Assembly: GCA_011799875.1 (NCBI GenBank)
Contig: CM022298.1
Coordinates: 498,989,357 to 499,053,356, forward strand
Source: Thinopyrum elongatum
Taxonomy: Eukaryota > Streptophyta > Magnoliopsida > Poales > Poaceae
Reading direction: 5' to 3'
Length of the DNA: 64,000 bases
The position numbers and the translations under genes were made by a program. The notes beneath the pieces are model-generated. The model saw only the letters and a program-made list of their open reading frames with translations, did not search any database and was not told the DNA's origin. This document shows positions 19,921 through 32,943 of the stretch, in pieces. How positions within the stretch are numbered: position 1 is the stretch's first letter; the number at the start of each line of letters is the position of its first letter.

Positions 19921-22714
19921 CTAAGTTACCTCAATGGGGATATGGATGTCCCCAACAATAAGCATTTCATATTTCTTTTTGGCAGTAGGTAGAGGTAGTT
20001 GAAAACTTCCAATAGTGATCGTCGGAGATTTTTCAATAACATTAATACCATTCACTTGGAATTGTTTCTTCGGAAAGTGCACCGTATGTTCATTACCATT
20101 GATATGAAAAGTGACCTTGCTTTTATTGCAATCAATAACAGCCCCTGCAGTATTCAAGAAGGGTCTACCGAGGATAATCGACATGTTGTCGTCCTCGGGC
20201 ATCTCAAGTATAACAAAGTCAGTTAAGATAGTAACATTAGCAACAACAACGGGCACATCCTCACAAATACCGATAGGTATGGCAGTTGATTTATCAGCCA
20301 TTTGCAAAGATATTTCAGTAGGTGTGAGTTTATTCAAATCAAGTCTTTTATACAAAGAGAAAGGCATAACACTAACACCAACTCCTAAATCACATAAAGC
20401 AGTTTTCACATAATTTCTTTTGATGGAGCAAGGTATAGATGGTATTCCCGGATCTCCAAGTTTTTTAGGTACTCCATCCTTAAAAGTATAATTAGCAAGC
20501 ATGGTGGAGATTTCTGCTTTCGGTATTTTTCTCTTATTGGTGATGATGTCTTTCATGTACTTTGCATAAGGAGGCATTTTCAAGTTATCAGTCAAGCGAG
20601 TACGCAAAAAGACTGGCCTCAGCATTTCAGTGAAGCGTTCAAATTCTTCATCATCTTTCTTTTTGGTTGACTTAGGTGGAAAGGGCATAGGTTTTTGAAC
20701 CCACGGCTCTCTTTCCTTACCATGTTTTCTAGCAACAAAGTCTCTTTTATCATATCTTTTATTCTTGGGTTGTGGATTATCAAGATCAACTGCTGGTTCT
20801 ATCTCAACATCATTATCTGGTTCTTTATTATTTGTTTGAGTGTCTTCATGAACCTCATCATTGTCTTTTTCATTATCAGAAGGTGAGTGTTCACTACCAG
20901 ATTGAGTTTCAGCATCAGAGATAGAGACTTCATTATCATTATCAGGAGGGTTTTCAACTTCAGGTTCACTAGAGGCATGAAAAGTCCTATCATTTTTCTT
21001 CTTCTTTTTCTTTTTAGAAGGACTAGGTACATCAGTGTTAACTCTTTGAGAGTCTTGTTCAATTCTTTTTGGGTGTCCCTCAGGATAAAGTGGTTCCTGA
21101 GTCATTCTACCTCCTCTAGTCATTACTCTAACAGCATGATCATTGATATTATTATTCATTTCATCAAGCAACTCTTTGGGATTTAGCAACTTGTTCTAAT
21201 TGAGTTTGAACCATAGAAGCATGTTTTCCTACACCTCTAACATCATTTGAGATTCTAAATAACAAGTCACTCAAGCGAGCAATCATATCAGAATTGTATT
21301 TCAATTGTTTCATAACATTTGCATTGAAGTGATCTTGCTTTCTAATGTAATTATCAAACTCATAAAGGCATTGACTAGGATGTTTATTATAAGGAATATC
21401 ACCTTCATCGAAGTTTAGTAAAGAATTTACCTCTACCACCTTAGGTGGTGGTGGTGTTTCAAGCCCATGTATTTCTTCGATAGGTGGTAAATTTTTTACA
21501 TCGTCTGCTTTAATACATTTTTCCTTCATGGATTTCTTTGCCTCTTGCATATCTTCAGGACTGAGATATAAGATACCCCTCTTCTTTGGAGTAGGTTTGA
21601 GTGGTGGTTCGGGAAGAGTCCAATCATCATAATTTTTTAATATGTTATTCAATAATTCCTCAGCTTGTTCAACAGTCCGCTCCCTGAAAACACAACCAGC
21701 ACAACTATCTAGGAAATCCCTAGAAGCATCGGTTAGTCCATTATAGAAGATATCTAGTATTTCATTTTTCTTAAGAGGATGATCAGACAAAGCATTAAGC
21801 AATTGGAGAAGCCTCCCCCAAGCTTGTGGGAGACTCTCTTCTTCAATTTGCACAAAGTTAAATATTTCCTGTAAGGCAGCTTGTTTCTCATGAGCAGGAA
21901 AATATTTTTCAGAGAAGTAATAAATCATATCCTGGGGACTACGCACACAACCAGGAGCAAGAGTATTATACCAAACCTTAGCATCACCCTTTAATGAGAA
22001 CGGAAATAATTTGAGAATATAATAATAGCGAATCTTCTCATCATGAGCAAAAAGGGTGGCTATATCATTCAACTTAGTAAGATGTGCCACAACAGTTTCA
22101 GTTTCATAACCATGGAAAGGATCAGATTCAACCAAAGTAATTAACTCTGGGCCGACAGAGAATTCATAATCCTTATCATCAACAAAGATAGGTGAAGTAG
22201 CAAACTTAGGATCACATTTCATTATAGCATTCAAAGTCTTTTCTTTATACTTGCATAATAATTTTTCCAGATCATCTCTATCCTTACAAGCAAGAATATC
22301 TCTAGTTGTCTCCTCATCCATAACATAACCTTCCGGTACCTTTGGCAATTCATATCTAGGAGAACTAGGTCTAATAGGTGTTTCAAGATTTCCAGTTTCA
22401 AGCTCTTCATCAGTTTCAACAATTTCATCAGTTTCAGCATTCTCAAAAGCTTTAGTTCTAGCAAGTTGTTCATCAAGAAATTTACCTAGTGGCACATTAT
22501 CATCAAGCAAGGTACTAGCATCATCATGAGTAGCATTCATAGTAGAAGTAGCATCATCAATAACTTACGACATATCAGAATTGATAGCATGTGGTGGTGT
22601 TGCAAGTCTACTTATAACAGAAGGTGAATCTAAAGCGGAGCTGGATGGCAATTCCTTACCTCCCCTCGTTTTAGAGGGAAAAATCTTAGTCTTAGCATCC
22701 TTCAGATTCTTCAT
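19921..22714 (-). pseudogene. gag-protease of Athila copy 1
   Basis: Starts at ATG 22714 (MKNLKDAK). The Gag domain includes SPIFVDDKDYEFSVGPEL and LFPFSLKGDAKVWYN, a typical Gag block ending in a Trp-Tyr motif. A Lys/Asp/Glu-rich linker (about 20800-21060) follows, then a retropepsin domain with CDLGVGVSVMPFS (about 20365-20400) and ILGRPFLNTAGAVIDC. There are two lesions: a TAA at 22565-22567 (Gln in copy 2) and a two-base deletion near 21180 that shifts frame between SQR and ELLDEMN. The stop is at 19921. Gag forms the particle and the protease matures it. No zinc knuckle is evident. The reading continues into a spacer, not pol. Confidence 0.87.
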
Positions 22715-22764
22715 AGTGATAATTTGATAATAATCCCAATTGACTCAACAAATATAGCTATGCT

Positions 22765-22781
22765 CCCCGGCAACGGCGCCA
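22765..22781 (-). other. Primer-binding site of Athila copy 1
   Basis: On the minus strand TGGCGCCGTTGCCGGGG lies 11 bp after the end of the 5' LTR (22793). It is the usual Athila primer-binding site, generally assigned to tRNA-Asp. The identical motif at 40009-40025 serves copy 2. Confidence 0.85.
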
Positions 22782-22792
22782 GAAAAGGGTCT

Positions 22793-23391
22793 TGATAACC
22801 CACAAGTATAGGGGGTCGCAACAGTTTTTGAGGGTAGAGTATTCAACCCAAATTTATTGATTCAACACAAGGGGAGCCAAAAAATATTTGCAAGTATTAG
22901 CAGCTGAGTTGTCAATTCAACCACACCTGTAGATTAATTATCTACAGCAAAGCGATCAGTAGCGAAGTAGTATGATAGTTTTGATAGTAGTAGCAATAGC
23001 AATAGTAACGGTAACAGTGATAACAATGATTTTGTAGCAAGTGCAAGAGTAATAATAGCAGTAGTAACTTAGGAAGAACAACATGATAGAAATCTGTAGG
23101 CATTGGATCGGTGAATTCGTTGGATGATATTCATCATATAACAGTCATAACCTAGGGCGATACGGCACTAGCTCCAGTTCATAAATAATATGTAGGCATG
23201 TATTCCATAAATAGTCATACGTGCTTATGGAAAGAACTTGTATGACATCTTTTGTCCTACCCTCCCGTGGCAGCGGGGTCCATATGGAAATTAAGGGATA
23301 TTACGGCCTCCTTTTAATAGAGAACCGGAACAAAGCATTAACACATAGTGAATACATGAACTCCTCAAACTACGGTCATCACTGGGAAATG
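22793..23391 (-). repeat. 5' LTR of Athila copy 1, left portion
   Basis: From TGATAACCCACAAG at 22793 to AAATG (23387-23391), which is one TSD copy of the Angela element. It continues at 32121 (AAGTGTCCCG). The uninterrupted equivalent is 12121-12720, where the site reads GGGAAGTGTCCC. Confidence 0.92.
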
Positions 23392-25130
23392 TGAAGGAAA
23401 TATGCCCTAGAGGCAATAATAAAGTTGTTATTTATATTTCCTTATATCATGATAAATGTTTATTATTCATGCTAGAATTGTATTAACCGGAAACTTGATA
23501 CATGTGTGAATACATAGACAAAACACTGAGTCCCTAGTAAGCCTCTACTAGACTAGCTCGTTGATCAAAGATGGTTAAGTTTCCTAACCATAGACATGTG
23601 TTGTCATTTGATGAACGGGATCACATCATTAGGAGAATGATGTGATGGACAAGACCCATCCGTTAGCTTAGCATAATGATCGTTAAGTTTTATTGCTATT
23701 GCTTTCTTCATGACTTATACATATTCCATTGACTATGAGATTATGCAACTCCCGAATACCGGAGGAACACCTTGTGTGCTATCAAACGTCACAACGTAAT
23801 TGGGTGATTATAAAGATGCTCTACAGGTGTCTCCGAAGGTGTTTGTTGGGTTGGCATAGATCGAGATTAGGATTTGTCACTCCGAGTATCGGAGAGGTAT
23901 CTCTGGGCCCTCTCAGTAATGCACATCATGATAAGCCTTGCAAGCAATGTGACTAATGAGTTAGTTATGGGATGATGCATTACGGAATGAGTAAGGAGAC
24001 TTGCCGGTAACGAGATTGAACTAGGTATGGAGATACCGACGATCGAATCTCGGGCAAGTAACATACCGATGACAAAGGGAATGACGTATGTTGTCATTGC
24101 GGTTTGACCGATAAAGATCTTCGTAGAATATGTAGGAACCAATATGAGCATCTAGGTTCCACTGTTGGTTATTGACCAGAGATGTGTCTCGGTCATGTCT
24201 ACATAGTTCTCGAACCCGTAGGGTCCGCACGCTTAACGTTCGATGACGATTTGTATTATGAGTTATGTGTTTTGGTGACCGAAGATTGTTCGGAGTCCCG
24301 GATGAGATCACGGACACGACGAGGATTCTCGAAATGGTCGAGAGGTAAAGATTGATATATTGGATGATAGTATTCGGACACCAGAAGTGTTTCGGAATGT
24401 ATTGGGTACGTATCGGAGTACCGGGAGGGGGTTACCGGAACCCTCGGGGGAAAGATATGGGCCATAGGAGGGAGGCTAGGCAGCCCACAACGGGTGGCCG
24501 CGCCCCCCCCCCTCCCATGGGGAGTCCGAATTGGACAAGGGGAGGGGGCGGCGCCCCCCTTTCCTTCTCCTCCTCCCGCTCCTTCCCCCTTTCCCCTTCC
24601 GGTAAAAGGAAAGGGGGGGCGAATCCTACTAGGAGCCCAAGTGGGACTCCTCCCACTTGGGGCGCCCCTAGGCCGGCCTCCTCCCCTCTCCCTCCTTTAT
24701 ATACGGGGGCGGGGGGCGCCTCCAAGGACACACCAATTGTTCTTAGCCATGTGCGGCGCCCCCCTCCACCGTTTACTCCTCCGGTCATATTGTCGTAGTG
24801 CTTAGGCGAAGCCCTGCGCGGATCACTTCACCATCACCGTCACCACGCCGTCATGCTGACGAAACTCTCCCTCGACACTTTGCTGGATCAAGAGTTCGAG
24901 GGATGTCATCGAGCTGAACATGTGCAAAACTCGGAGGTGCGTACGTTCGGTGCTTGATCGGTTGAATCGAGAAGACGTTCGACTACATCAACCGCGTTAA
25001 GCTAACGCTTCCGCTTTTGGTGTATGAGGGTACGTGGACACACTCTCCCCCTCTCGTTGCTATGCATCTCCTAGATAGATCTTGCGTGAGCGTAGAATTT
25101 TTGTGAAATTGCATGCTACGTTCCCCAACA
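23392..25130 (+). repeat. 5' LTR of the Angela-type element (1739 bp)
   Basis: TGAAGGAAATATGCC to ...CTACGTTCCCCAACA. The core promoter is in the GC-rich part: TTTATATACGGGGG at about 24696-24709. It pairs with 30374-32120; differences are few and scattered, and the 3' LTR start is mutated from TG to TA. ORFs called in the GC-rich promoter tract are not genes. Confidence 0.95.
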
Positions 25131-25131
25131 G

Positions 25132-25143
25132 TGGCATCCGAGC
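25132..25143 (+). other. Primer-binding site of the Angela-type element
   Basis: TGGCATCCGAGC begins one base after the LTR. It is a diverged form of TGGTATCAGAGC, the initiator-Met tRNA complement used by most Copia elements. Confidence 0.7.
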
Positions 25144-26370
25144 TAGGTCTATGCGTAGATGATATGCACGAGTAGAACACAAAAAGTTGTGGGCGGTGAT
25201 AGTCATACTGCTTACCACCAATGTCTTATTTTGATTCAATGGTATTGTTGGATGAAGCGGCCTGGACCAACCTTACATGACCACGTTCATGAGACCGGTT
25301 CCACCGACAGACATGCAACTAGTTTTGCATAAAGGTGGCTGGCGGGTGTCTGTTTCTCCAACTTTAGTTGAATCAAATTTGACTACGGCCGGTCCTTGTT
25401 GAAGGTTAAAACAGCAAACTTGACAAAACATCGTTGTGGTTTTGATACGTAGGTAAGAACGGTTCTTGCTAGAAGCCCCTAGCAGCCACGTAAAACTTGC
25501 AACAACAAAGTAGAGGACGTCTAACTTGTTTTTGCAGGGCATGTTGTGATGTGATATGGTCAAGACATGATGTGATATACGTTGTTGTATGAGATGATCA
25601 TGTTTTGTAAAAGTTATCGGCAACTGGCAGGAGCCTTATGGTTGTCGCTTTATTGTATGAAATGCAAACGCCAGGTAATTGCTTTACTTTACCACTATGC
25701 GTTAGCAATAGTTGTAGAAGCAATAGTTGGCGAGACGACCACGACGCTACGATGAAGATCAAGGTGTCATGCCGGTGACGATGGAGATCATGACGGTGCT
25801 TTGGAGATGGAGATCAAAGGCACAAGATGATGATGGCCATATCATGTCACATATTTTGATTACATGTGATGTTTATCTTTTATGCATCTTATTTTGCTTA
25901 GTACGGCGGTAGCATTATAAGATGATCCCTCACTAAAATTTCAAGGTATAAGTGTTCTCCCTGAGTATGCACCGTTGCGACAGTTCGTCGTGCCGAGACA
26001 CCACGTGATGATCGGGTGTGATAAGCTCTATGTTCACATACAACGGGTGCAAGACAGTTTTGCACGTGCAGAATACTCAGGTTAAACTTGACGAGCCTAG
26101 CATGTACAGACATGGCCTTGTAACACTGGAGACCGAAAGGTCGAACGTGAATCATATAGTAGATATGATCAACATAGAGATGTTCACCATTGAAGACTAC
26201 TCCATCTCACGTGATGATCGGACATGGTTTAGTTGATATGGATCACGTGATCATTTAGATGACTCGAGGGATGTCTATCTAAGTGGGAGTTCTTAAGTAA
26301 TATGATTAATTGAACTTAATTTATCATGAACTTAGTCCTGATAGTTTTTGCATGTCTATGTTGTAGATCA
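25144..26370 (+). other. Untranslated leader of the Angela-type element
   Basis: About 1.2 kb between the primer-binding site and the gag ATG, with no supported ORF. A long leader of this kind, expected to carry packaging signals, is usual in BARE/Angela elements. Confidence 0.7.
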
Positions 26371-29300
26371 ATGGCCCGTGCTACCGTTCCCTTGAATTTT
26401 AATGCGTTCCTAGAGAAAGCTAAGTTGAAAGATGATGGTAGCAACTACACGGACTGGGTCCGTAACTTGAGGATTATCCTCATTGCTGCACAGAAAAATT
26501 ATGTCCTTGATGCACCGCTAGGTGAAAGGCCTGCTGCAGGAGCAGATGCTGATGTTATGAACGTCTGGCAAGCTCGATCTGATGACTACTCGATAGTTCA
26601 GTGTGCCATGCTTTGCGGCTGAGAATCGGGACTTCAAAGACGTTTTGAACGTCATGGACCATATGAGATGTTCCAGGAGTTTAAGTTAATATTTCAAGCA
26701 AGTGCCCGAGTTGAGAGATATGAAGTCTCCAACAAGTTCTATAGCTGCAAGATGGAGGAGAACAGTTCTGTCAGTGAACACATACTCAGAATGTCTGGAT
26801 ATCATAATCACTTGACTCAGCTGGGAGTTAATCTTCTGGATGATAGTGTTATTGACAGAGTTCTTCAATCACTGCCACCAAGCTACAAAGGCGTCGTGAT
26901 GAACTATAACATGCAAGGGATGGATAAGACAATTCCCGAGCTCTTCGCTATGCTCAAAGCTGCGGAGGTAGAAATCAAGAAGGAGCATCAAGTGTTGATG
27001 GTTAACAAGACCACTAGTTTCAAGAAAAAGGGCAAAGGAAAGAAGGGGAACTTCAAGAAGAATGGCAAGCAAGTTGCCACTCCCGGGAAGAAGCCCAAGT
27101 CTGGACCTAAGCCTGAAACTGAGTGCTTCTACTGCAAAGGGACTGGTCACTGGAAGCGGAACCGCCCCAAGTATTTGGCGGATAAGAAGGATGGCAAAGT
27201 GAACAAAGGTATATTTGATATACATGTTATTGATGTGTACCTTACTAATGCTTGTAGTAGCGCCTGGGTATTTGATACTGGTTCTGTTGCTCATATTTGC
27301 AGCTCGAAACAGGGGCTACGGATTAAACGAAGATTAGCTAAGGACGAGGTGACGATGCGCGTCGGGAATGGTTCCAAGGTCGATGTGATCGCCGTCGGCA
27401 CGCTGCCTCTACATCTACCTTCAGGATTAGTTTTAGACCTGAATAATTGTTATTTGGTGCCAGCGTTGAGCATGAACATTATATCTGGATCTTGTTTAAT
27501 GCGAGACGGTTATTCATTTAAATCAGAGAATAATGGTTATTCTATTTATATGAGTAATATCTTTTATGGTCATGCACCCTTGAAGAGTGGTCTATTTTTG
27601 TTGAATCTCGATCGTGGTGATACACATATTCATAATATTGATGCCAAAAGATGCAAAGTTGATAATGATAGTGCAACATATTTGTGGCACTGCCGTTTAG
27701 GTCATATTGGTGTAAAGTGCATGAAGAAACTCCATGCGGATGGACTTTTGGAATCACTTGATTATGAATCATTTGATGCTTGTGAACCATGCCTCATGGG
27801 CAAGATGACTAAGACTCCATTCTCCGGAACAATGGAGCGAGCCACTGACTTATTGGAAATAATACATACCGATGTATGCGGTCCGATGAGTGTTGAGGCT
27901 CGCGGCGGGTATCGTTATTTTCTGACCTTCACAGATGATTTGAGTAGATATGGGTATATCTACTTAATGAAACACAAATCTGAAACATTTGAAAAGTTCA
28001 AAGAATTTCAGAGTGAAGTAGAAAATCATCGTAACAAGAAAATAAAGTTTCTACGATCTGATCGCGGAGGCGAATATTTGAGTTACGAGTTTGGCCTTCA
28101 TTTAAAACTATGTGGAATAGTTTCACAACTCACGCCACCTGGAACACCACAGCGTAATGGTGTGTCCGAACGTCGTAACCATACTTTATTAGATATGGTG
28201 CGATCTATGATGTCTCTTACCGATTTACCACTATCGTTTTGAGGTTATGCATTAGAGACAGCTGCATTCACGTTAAATAGGGCACCGTCTAAATCCATTG
28301 AGATGACACCGTATGAACTGTGGTTTGGCAAGAAACCTAAGCTGTCGTTTTTTAAAGTTTGGGGTTGCGATGCTTATGTGAAAAAGCTTCAGCCTGATAA
28401 GCTCGAACCCAAATCGGAGAAGTGCGTCTTCATAGGATACCCAAAAGAAACTGTTGGGTACACCTTCTATCACAGATCCGAAGGCAAGATCTTTGTTGCT
28501 AAGAATGGATCCTTTCTAGAGAAGGAGTTTCTCTCGAAAGAAGTGAGTGGGAGGAAAGTAGAACTTGATGAGGTAATTGTACCTCCTCTCAATTTGGAAA
28601 GTAGCTCATCAGAGAAATTTGTTCCCGTGATGCCTACACCAATTAGTGAGGAAGCTAATGATGATGATCATGAAACTTCAGATCAAGTTTCTACAGAACC
28701 TCGTAGGTCAACCAGAGTACGTTCCGCACCAGAGTGGTACGGTAATCCTGTTCTCGAAGTCATGTTACTAGACCATGACGAGCCTACGAACTATGAGGAA
28801 GCGATGATGAGCCCAGATTCCGTGAAATGGCTTGAGGCCATGAAATCTGAGATGGCATCCATGTATGAGAACAAAGTGTGGACTTTGGTTGACTTGCCCG
28901 ATGATCGGCAAGCCATAGAGAATAAATGGATCTTCAAGAAGAAGACTGACGCTGATGGTAATGTTACTGTCTACAAAGCTCGACTTGTTGCGAAAGGTTT
29001 TTGACAAGTTCAAGGAGTTGACTACGATGAGACCTTCTCACCCGTAGCGATGCTTAAGTCTGTCCGAATCATGTTAGCAATTGCCGCATTTTATGATTAT
29101 GAAATCTGGCAAATGGACGTCAAAACTGCATTCCTTAATGGATTTCTTAAAGAAGAGTTGTATATGATGCAACCAGAAGGTTTTGTCGATCCTAAAGGTG
29201 CTAACAAAGTGTGCAAGCTCCAATGATCCATTTATGGACTGGTGCAAGCATCTCAGAGTTGGAATATACGCTTTGATAGTGTGATCAAAGCATATGGTTT

Positions 29301-30286
29301 TATACAGACTTTTGGAGAAGCCTGTATTTACAAGAAAGTGAGTGGGAGCTCTGTAGCATTTCTAATATTATATGTGGATGACATATTGCTGATTGGAAAT
29401 GATATAGAATTTCTAGATAGCATAAAAGGATACTTGAATAAGAGTTTTTCAATGAAAGACCTCGGTGAAGCTTCTTATATATTAGGCATCAAGATCTATA
29501 GAGATAGATCAAGACGCTTAATTGGACTTTCACAAAGCACATACCTTGATAAAGTTTTGAAGAAGTTCAAAATGGATCAGTCAAAGAAAGGGTTCTTGCC
29601 TGTGTTACAAGGTGTGAAGTTGAGTCAGACTCAATGCCCGACCACTGCAGAAGATAGAGAGAAAATGAAAGTCATTCCCTATGCCTCAGCCATAGGTTCT
29701 ATCATGTATGCAATGCTGTGTACCAGACCTGATGTGTGCCTTGCTATAAGTCTAGCAGGGAGGTACCAAAGTAATCCAGGAGTGGATCACTGGACAACGG
29801 TCAAGAACATCCTGAAATACCTAAAAAGGACTAAGGATATGTTTCTCATTTATGGAGGTGACAAAGAGCTCGTCGTAAATGGTTACGTTGATGCTAGCTT
29901 TGACACTGATCCGGATGACTCTAAGTCACAAACCGGATACGTATTTATATTGAATGGTGGAGCTGTCAGTTGGTGCAGTTCCAAGCAAAGCGTCGTGGCG
30001 GGATCTACGTGTGAAGCGGAGTATATAGCTGCTTCAGAAGCAACAAATGAAGGAGTTCATATCCGATCTAGGCATAATACCTAGTGCATCGGGTCCAATG
30101 AAAATCTTTTGTGACAATACTGGAGCAATTACCTTGGCGAAGGAATCCAGATTTCACAAAAGAACCAAACACATCAAGAGACGCTTCAACTCCATCCGTG
30201 ATCAAGTCAAGGAGGGAGACATAGAGATTTGCAAAATACATACGGATCTGAATGTGGCAGACCCGTTGACTAAGCCTCTTCCATGA
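26371..30286 (+). pseudogene. gag-pol: gag-pol polyprotein of the Angela-type Copia element
   Basis: ATG 26371 (MARATVPLNFNAF) opens one frame with four nonsense codons, all TGA (26620-26622, 28240-28242, 29002-29004, 29224-29226), and one frameshift near 30050. Gag is about 26371-27110. The zinc knuckle CFYCKGTGHWKRNR (27124-27165) has Arg in place of its last Cys. Protease: FDTGSVAH (Asp at 27274-27276). The integrase has the zinc-binding HCRLGH motif, then catalytic-core Asp in HTDVCGP and FTDDLS and the RNGVSERRN segment with the Glu. Reverse transcriptase: MDVKTAFLNG and YVDD (29371-29382). RNase H: CSSKQSVVAGSTCEAEY, then ending NVADPLTKPLP at 30286. The order PR-INT-RT-RH is diagnostic for Copia. 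Confidence 0.93.
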
Positions 30287-30360
30287 GCAAAACATGATCA
30301 GCACCAAGACTCCATGGGTGTTAGAATCATTACTATGTAATCTAGATTATTGACTCTAGT

Positions 30361-30373
30361 GCAAGTGGGAGAC
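30361..30373 (+). other. Polypurine tract of the Angela-type element
   Basis: GCAAGTGGGAGAC lies directly before the 3' LTR; the purine-rich AAGTGGGAGA would prime plus-strand synthesis. The complementary text GTCTCCCACTTGC is found next to the Angela-type LTR at 60894-60906. Confidence 0.8.
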
Positions 30374-32120
30374 TAAAGGAAATATGCCCTAGAGGCAATA
30401 ATAAAGTTGTTATTTATATTTCCTTATATCATGATAAATGTTTATTATTCATGCTAGAATTGTATTAACCGGAAACATGATACATGTGTGAATACATAGA
30501 CAAAACACCGAGTCCCTAGTAAGCCTCTACTAGACTAGCTCGTTGATCAAAGATGCTTAAGTTTCCTAACCATAGACATGTGTTGTCATTTGATGAACGG
30601 GATCACATCATTAGGAGAATGATGTGATGGACAAGACCCATCCGTTAGCTTAGCATAATGATCGTTAAGTTTTATTGCTATTGCTTTCTTCATGACTTAT
30701 ACATATTCCTTTGACTATGAGATTATGCAACTCCCGAATACCGGAGGAACACCTTGTGTGCTATCAAACATCACAACGTAACTAGGTGATTATAAAGATG
30801 CTCTACATGTGTCTCCGAAGGTGTTTGTTGGGTTGGCATAGATCGAGATTAGGATTTGTCACTCCGAGTATCGGAGAGGTATCTCTGGGCCCTCTCGGTA
30901 ATGCACATCATGATAAGCCTTGCAAGCAATGTGACTAATGAGTTAGTTACGGGATGATGCATTACGAAACGAGTAAAGAGACTTGCCGGTAATGAGATTG
31001 AACTAGGTATGGAGATACTGACGATCGAATCTCGGGCAAGTAACATACCGATGACAAAGGGAATGACGTATGTTGTCATTGCGGTTTGACCGATAAAGAT
31101 CTTCGTAGAATATGTAGGAACCAATATGAGCATCCAGGTTCCGTTGTTGGTTATTGACCGGAGATGTGTCTCGGTCATGTCTACATAGTTCTCGAACCCG
31201 TAGGGTCCGCACGCTTAACGTTCGATGACGATTTGTATTATGAGTTATGTGTTTTGGTGACTGAAGATTGTTCGGAGTCTCGGATGAGATCACGGACATG
31301 ATGAGGACTCTCGAAATGGTTGAGAGGTAAAGATTGATATATTGGACGATAGTATTCGGACACCGGAAGTGTTTCGGAATGTATCGGGTACGTATCGGAG
31401 TACCGGGGGGGTTACCGGAACCCCCGGGGGAAAGATATGGGCCATATGGGCCATAGGAGGGAGGCTAGGTAGCCCACAAGGGGTGGCCGCACCCCCCCCC
31501 CCCCATGGGGAGTCCGAATTGGACAAGCGGAGGGGGCGGCGCCCCCCTTTCCTTCTCCTCCTCCCTCTCCTTCCCCCTTTCCCCTTCCGGTAAAAGGAAA
31601 GGGGGGGCCGAATCCTACTAGGAGCCCAAGTGGGACTCCTCCCACTTGGGGCGCCCCTAGGCCGGCCTTCTCCCCTCTCCCTCCTTTATATACGGGGGCG
31701 GGGGGCGCCTCCAAGGACACACCAATTGTTCTTAGCCATGTGCGGCGCCCCCCTCCACCGTTTACTCCTCCGGTCATATTGTCGTAGTGCTTAGGCGAAG
31801 CCCTGCGCGGATCACTTCACCATCAGCGTCACCACGCTGTCGTGCTGATGAAACTCTCCCTCGACACTTTGCTAGATCAAGAGTTCGAGGGACGTCATCG
31901 AGCTGAACGTGTGCAGAACTCGGAGGTGCCGTACGTTCGGTGCTTGATCGGTTGAATCGAGAAGACGTTCGACTACATCAACCGCGTTAAGCTAACGCTT
32001 CCGCTTTCGGTGTACGAGGGTACGTGGACACACTCTCCCCCTCTCGTTGCTATGCATCTCCTAGATAGATCTTGCGTGAGCGTAGAATTTTTTTGAAATT
32101 GCATGCTACGTTCCCCAACA
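30374..32120 (+). repeat. 3' LTR of the Angela-type element (1747 bp)
   Basis: TAAAGGAAATATGCCC to ...CTACGTTCCCCAACA. The terminal TG is mutated to TA. It includes TTTATATACGGGGG at about 31684-31697 as core promoter. A small duplication GGGCCATATGGGCCATA near 31439-31455 is absent from the 5' LTR. Confidence 0.95.
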
Positions 32121-32938
32121 AAGTGTCCCGACTATTGTCACTCCGGGGTTGCCGGATCATAACACATAGTAGGTGACTATAACTTGCAAGATCGGATCTA
32201 GAACATAGATATAATGGTGATAACATAAACAGTTCAGATCTGAAATCATGGCACCCGGGCACAAAGTGACAAGCATTAAGCATGGCAAAGTCATAGCAAC
32301 ATCAATCTCAGAACATAATGGATACTAGGGATCAAGCCCTAACAAAACTAACTCGATTACATGATGACTCTCATCCAACTCCTCACCAACCAGTGAGCCT
32401 ATGAAGGAATTACTCACTTCCGGTGGGGAGCATCATGGAATTGGCGATGGGGAAGGGTTGGTGATGACGAAGATCGAAGATCCCCCTCTCCGGAGCCCCA
32501 AACGGACTCCAGATCTGGCCTCCCGATGAAGAACAGGAGGTGGCGGCGGCTCTGTCTCGTGAAACGGGATAATTCTTTTTCCTGATTTTTTTCTTCGAAA
32601 ATATGACTTTATAGCATCAGGGTTGGAGTCTGCGGGGCCACCAGGTGGGGACAACCCACCTGGGCGCACCTGGAGGGGGGGCGCGCCCTGGTGGGTTGTG
32701 CCCACCCAGGTGCCCCCCTCCGGTGGTTCTTGGCTCCAGAAATTCTTATTTATTGAATAAAAAATCCTCGCAAAGTTTCGTTTCAATCCGAGAACTTTTA
32801 TTTCTGCACAAAAACAACACGATGGTAGTTCTGCTTAAAACAGCGTCAGTCCGGGTTAGTTTCATTCAAATCATGCAAATTAGAGTCCAAAACAAGAGGA
32901 AAAGCGTTAGGAAAAGTAGATACAACGAAGACGTATCA
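32121..32938 (-). repeat. 5' LTR of Athila copy 1, right portion
   Basis: Continuation of 22793-23391 after the Angela insertion, from AAGTGTCCCG to ...AAGACGTATCA. It contains the GGCGCGCC hairpin at about 32639-32711. Its right border is TSD GCGCG (32939-32943). Confidence 0.92.
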
Positions 32939-32943
32939 GCGCG

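Larger units (their letters stand above)
23392..32120 (+). mobile_element. Angela/BARE-type Copia retrotransposon, full length (8729 bp)
   Basis: 5' LTR 23392-25130 (TGAAGGAAATATGCCC...TTCCCCAACA) and 3' LTR 30374-32120. The TSD is AAGTG at 32121-32125 and AAATG at 23387-23391; the empty site in the 3' LTR of Athila copy 1 shows that AAGTG is original. Internal parts are primer-binding site, long leader, a single gag-pol frame and a polypurine tract. The family is recognised from the LTR start and the polyprotein. The frame contains four TGA stops and one frameshift, so it is dead as a coding unit. It is the innermost of the nested elements on this branch. Confidence 0.95.
12121..32938 (-). 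mobile_element. Athila-lineage Gypsy element, copy 1
   Basis: TGATAACCCACAAG at 12121 to ...GACGTATCA at 32938, flanked by a perfect TSD GCGCG (12116-12120 and 32939-32943). The coding strand is minus. LTR lengths agree exactly: 1412 bp for the 3' LTR, and 1412 bp for the 5' LTR after removing the Angela insertion with its TSD. Also removing the solo LTR at 15184-17701 leaves an element of about 9.6 kb. It holds a primer-binding site, gag-protease and an intact ATHILA-type ORF, but no reverse transcriptase, RNase H or integrase. It therefore looks non-autonomous and would have needed a helper element. Confidence 0.93.
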
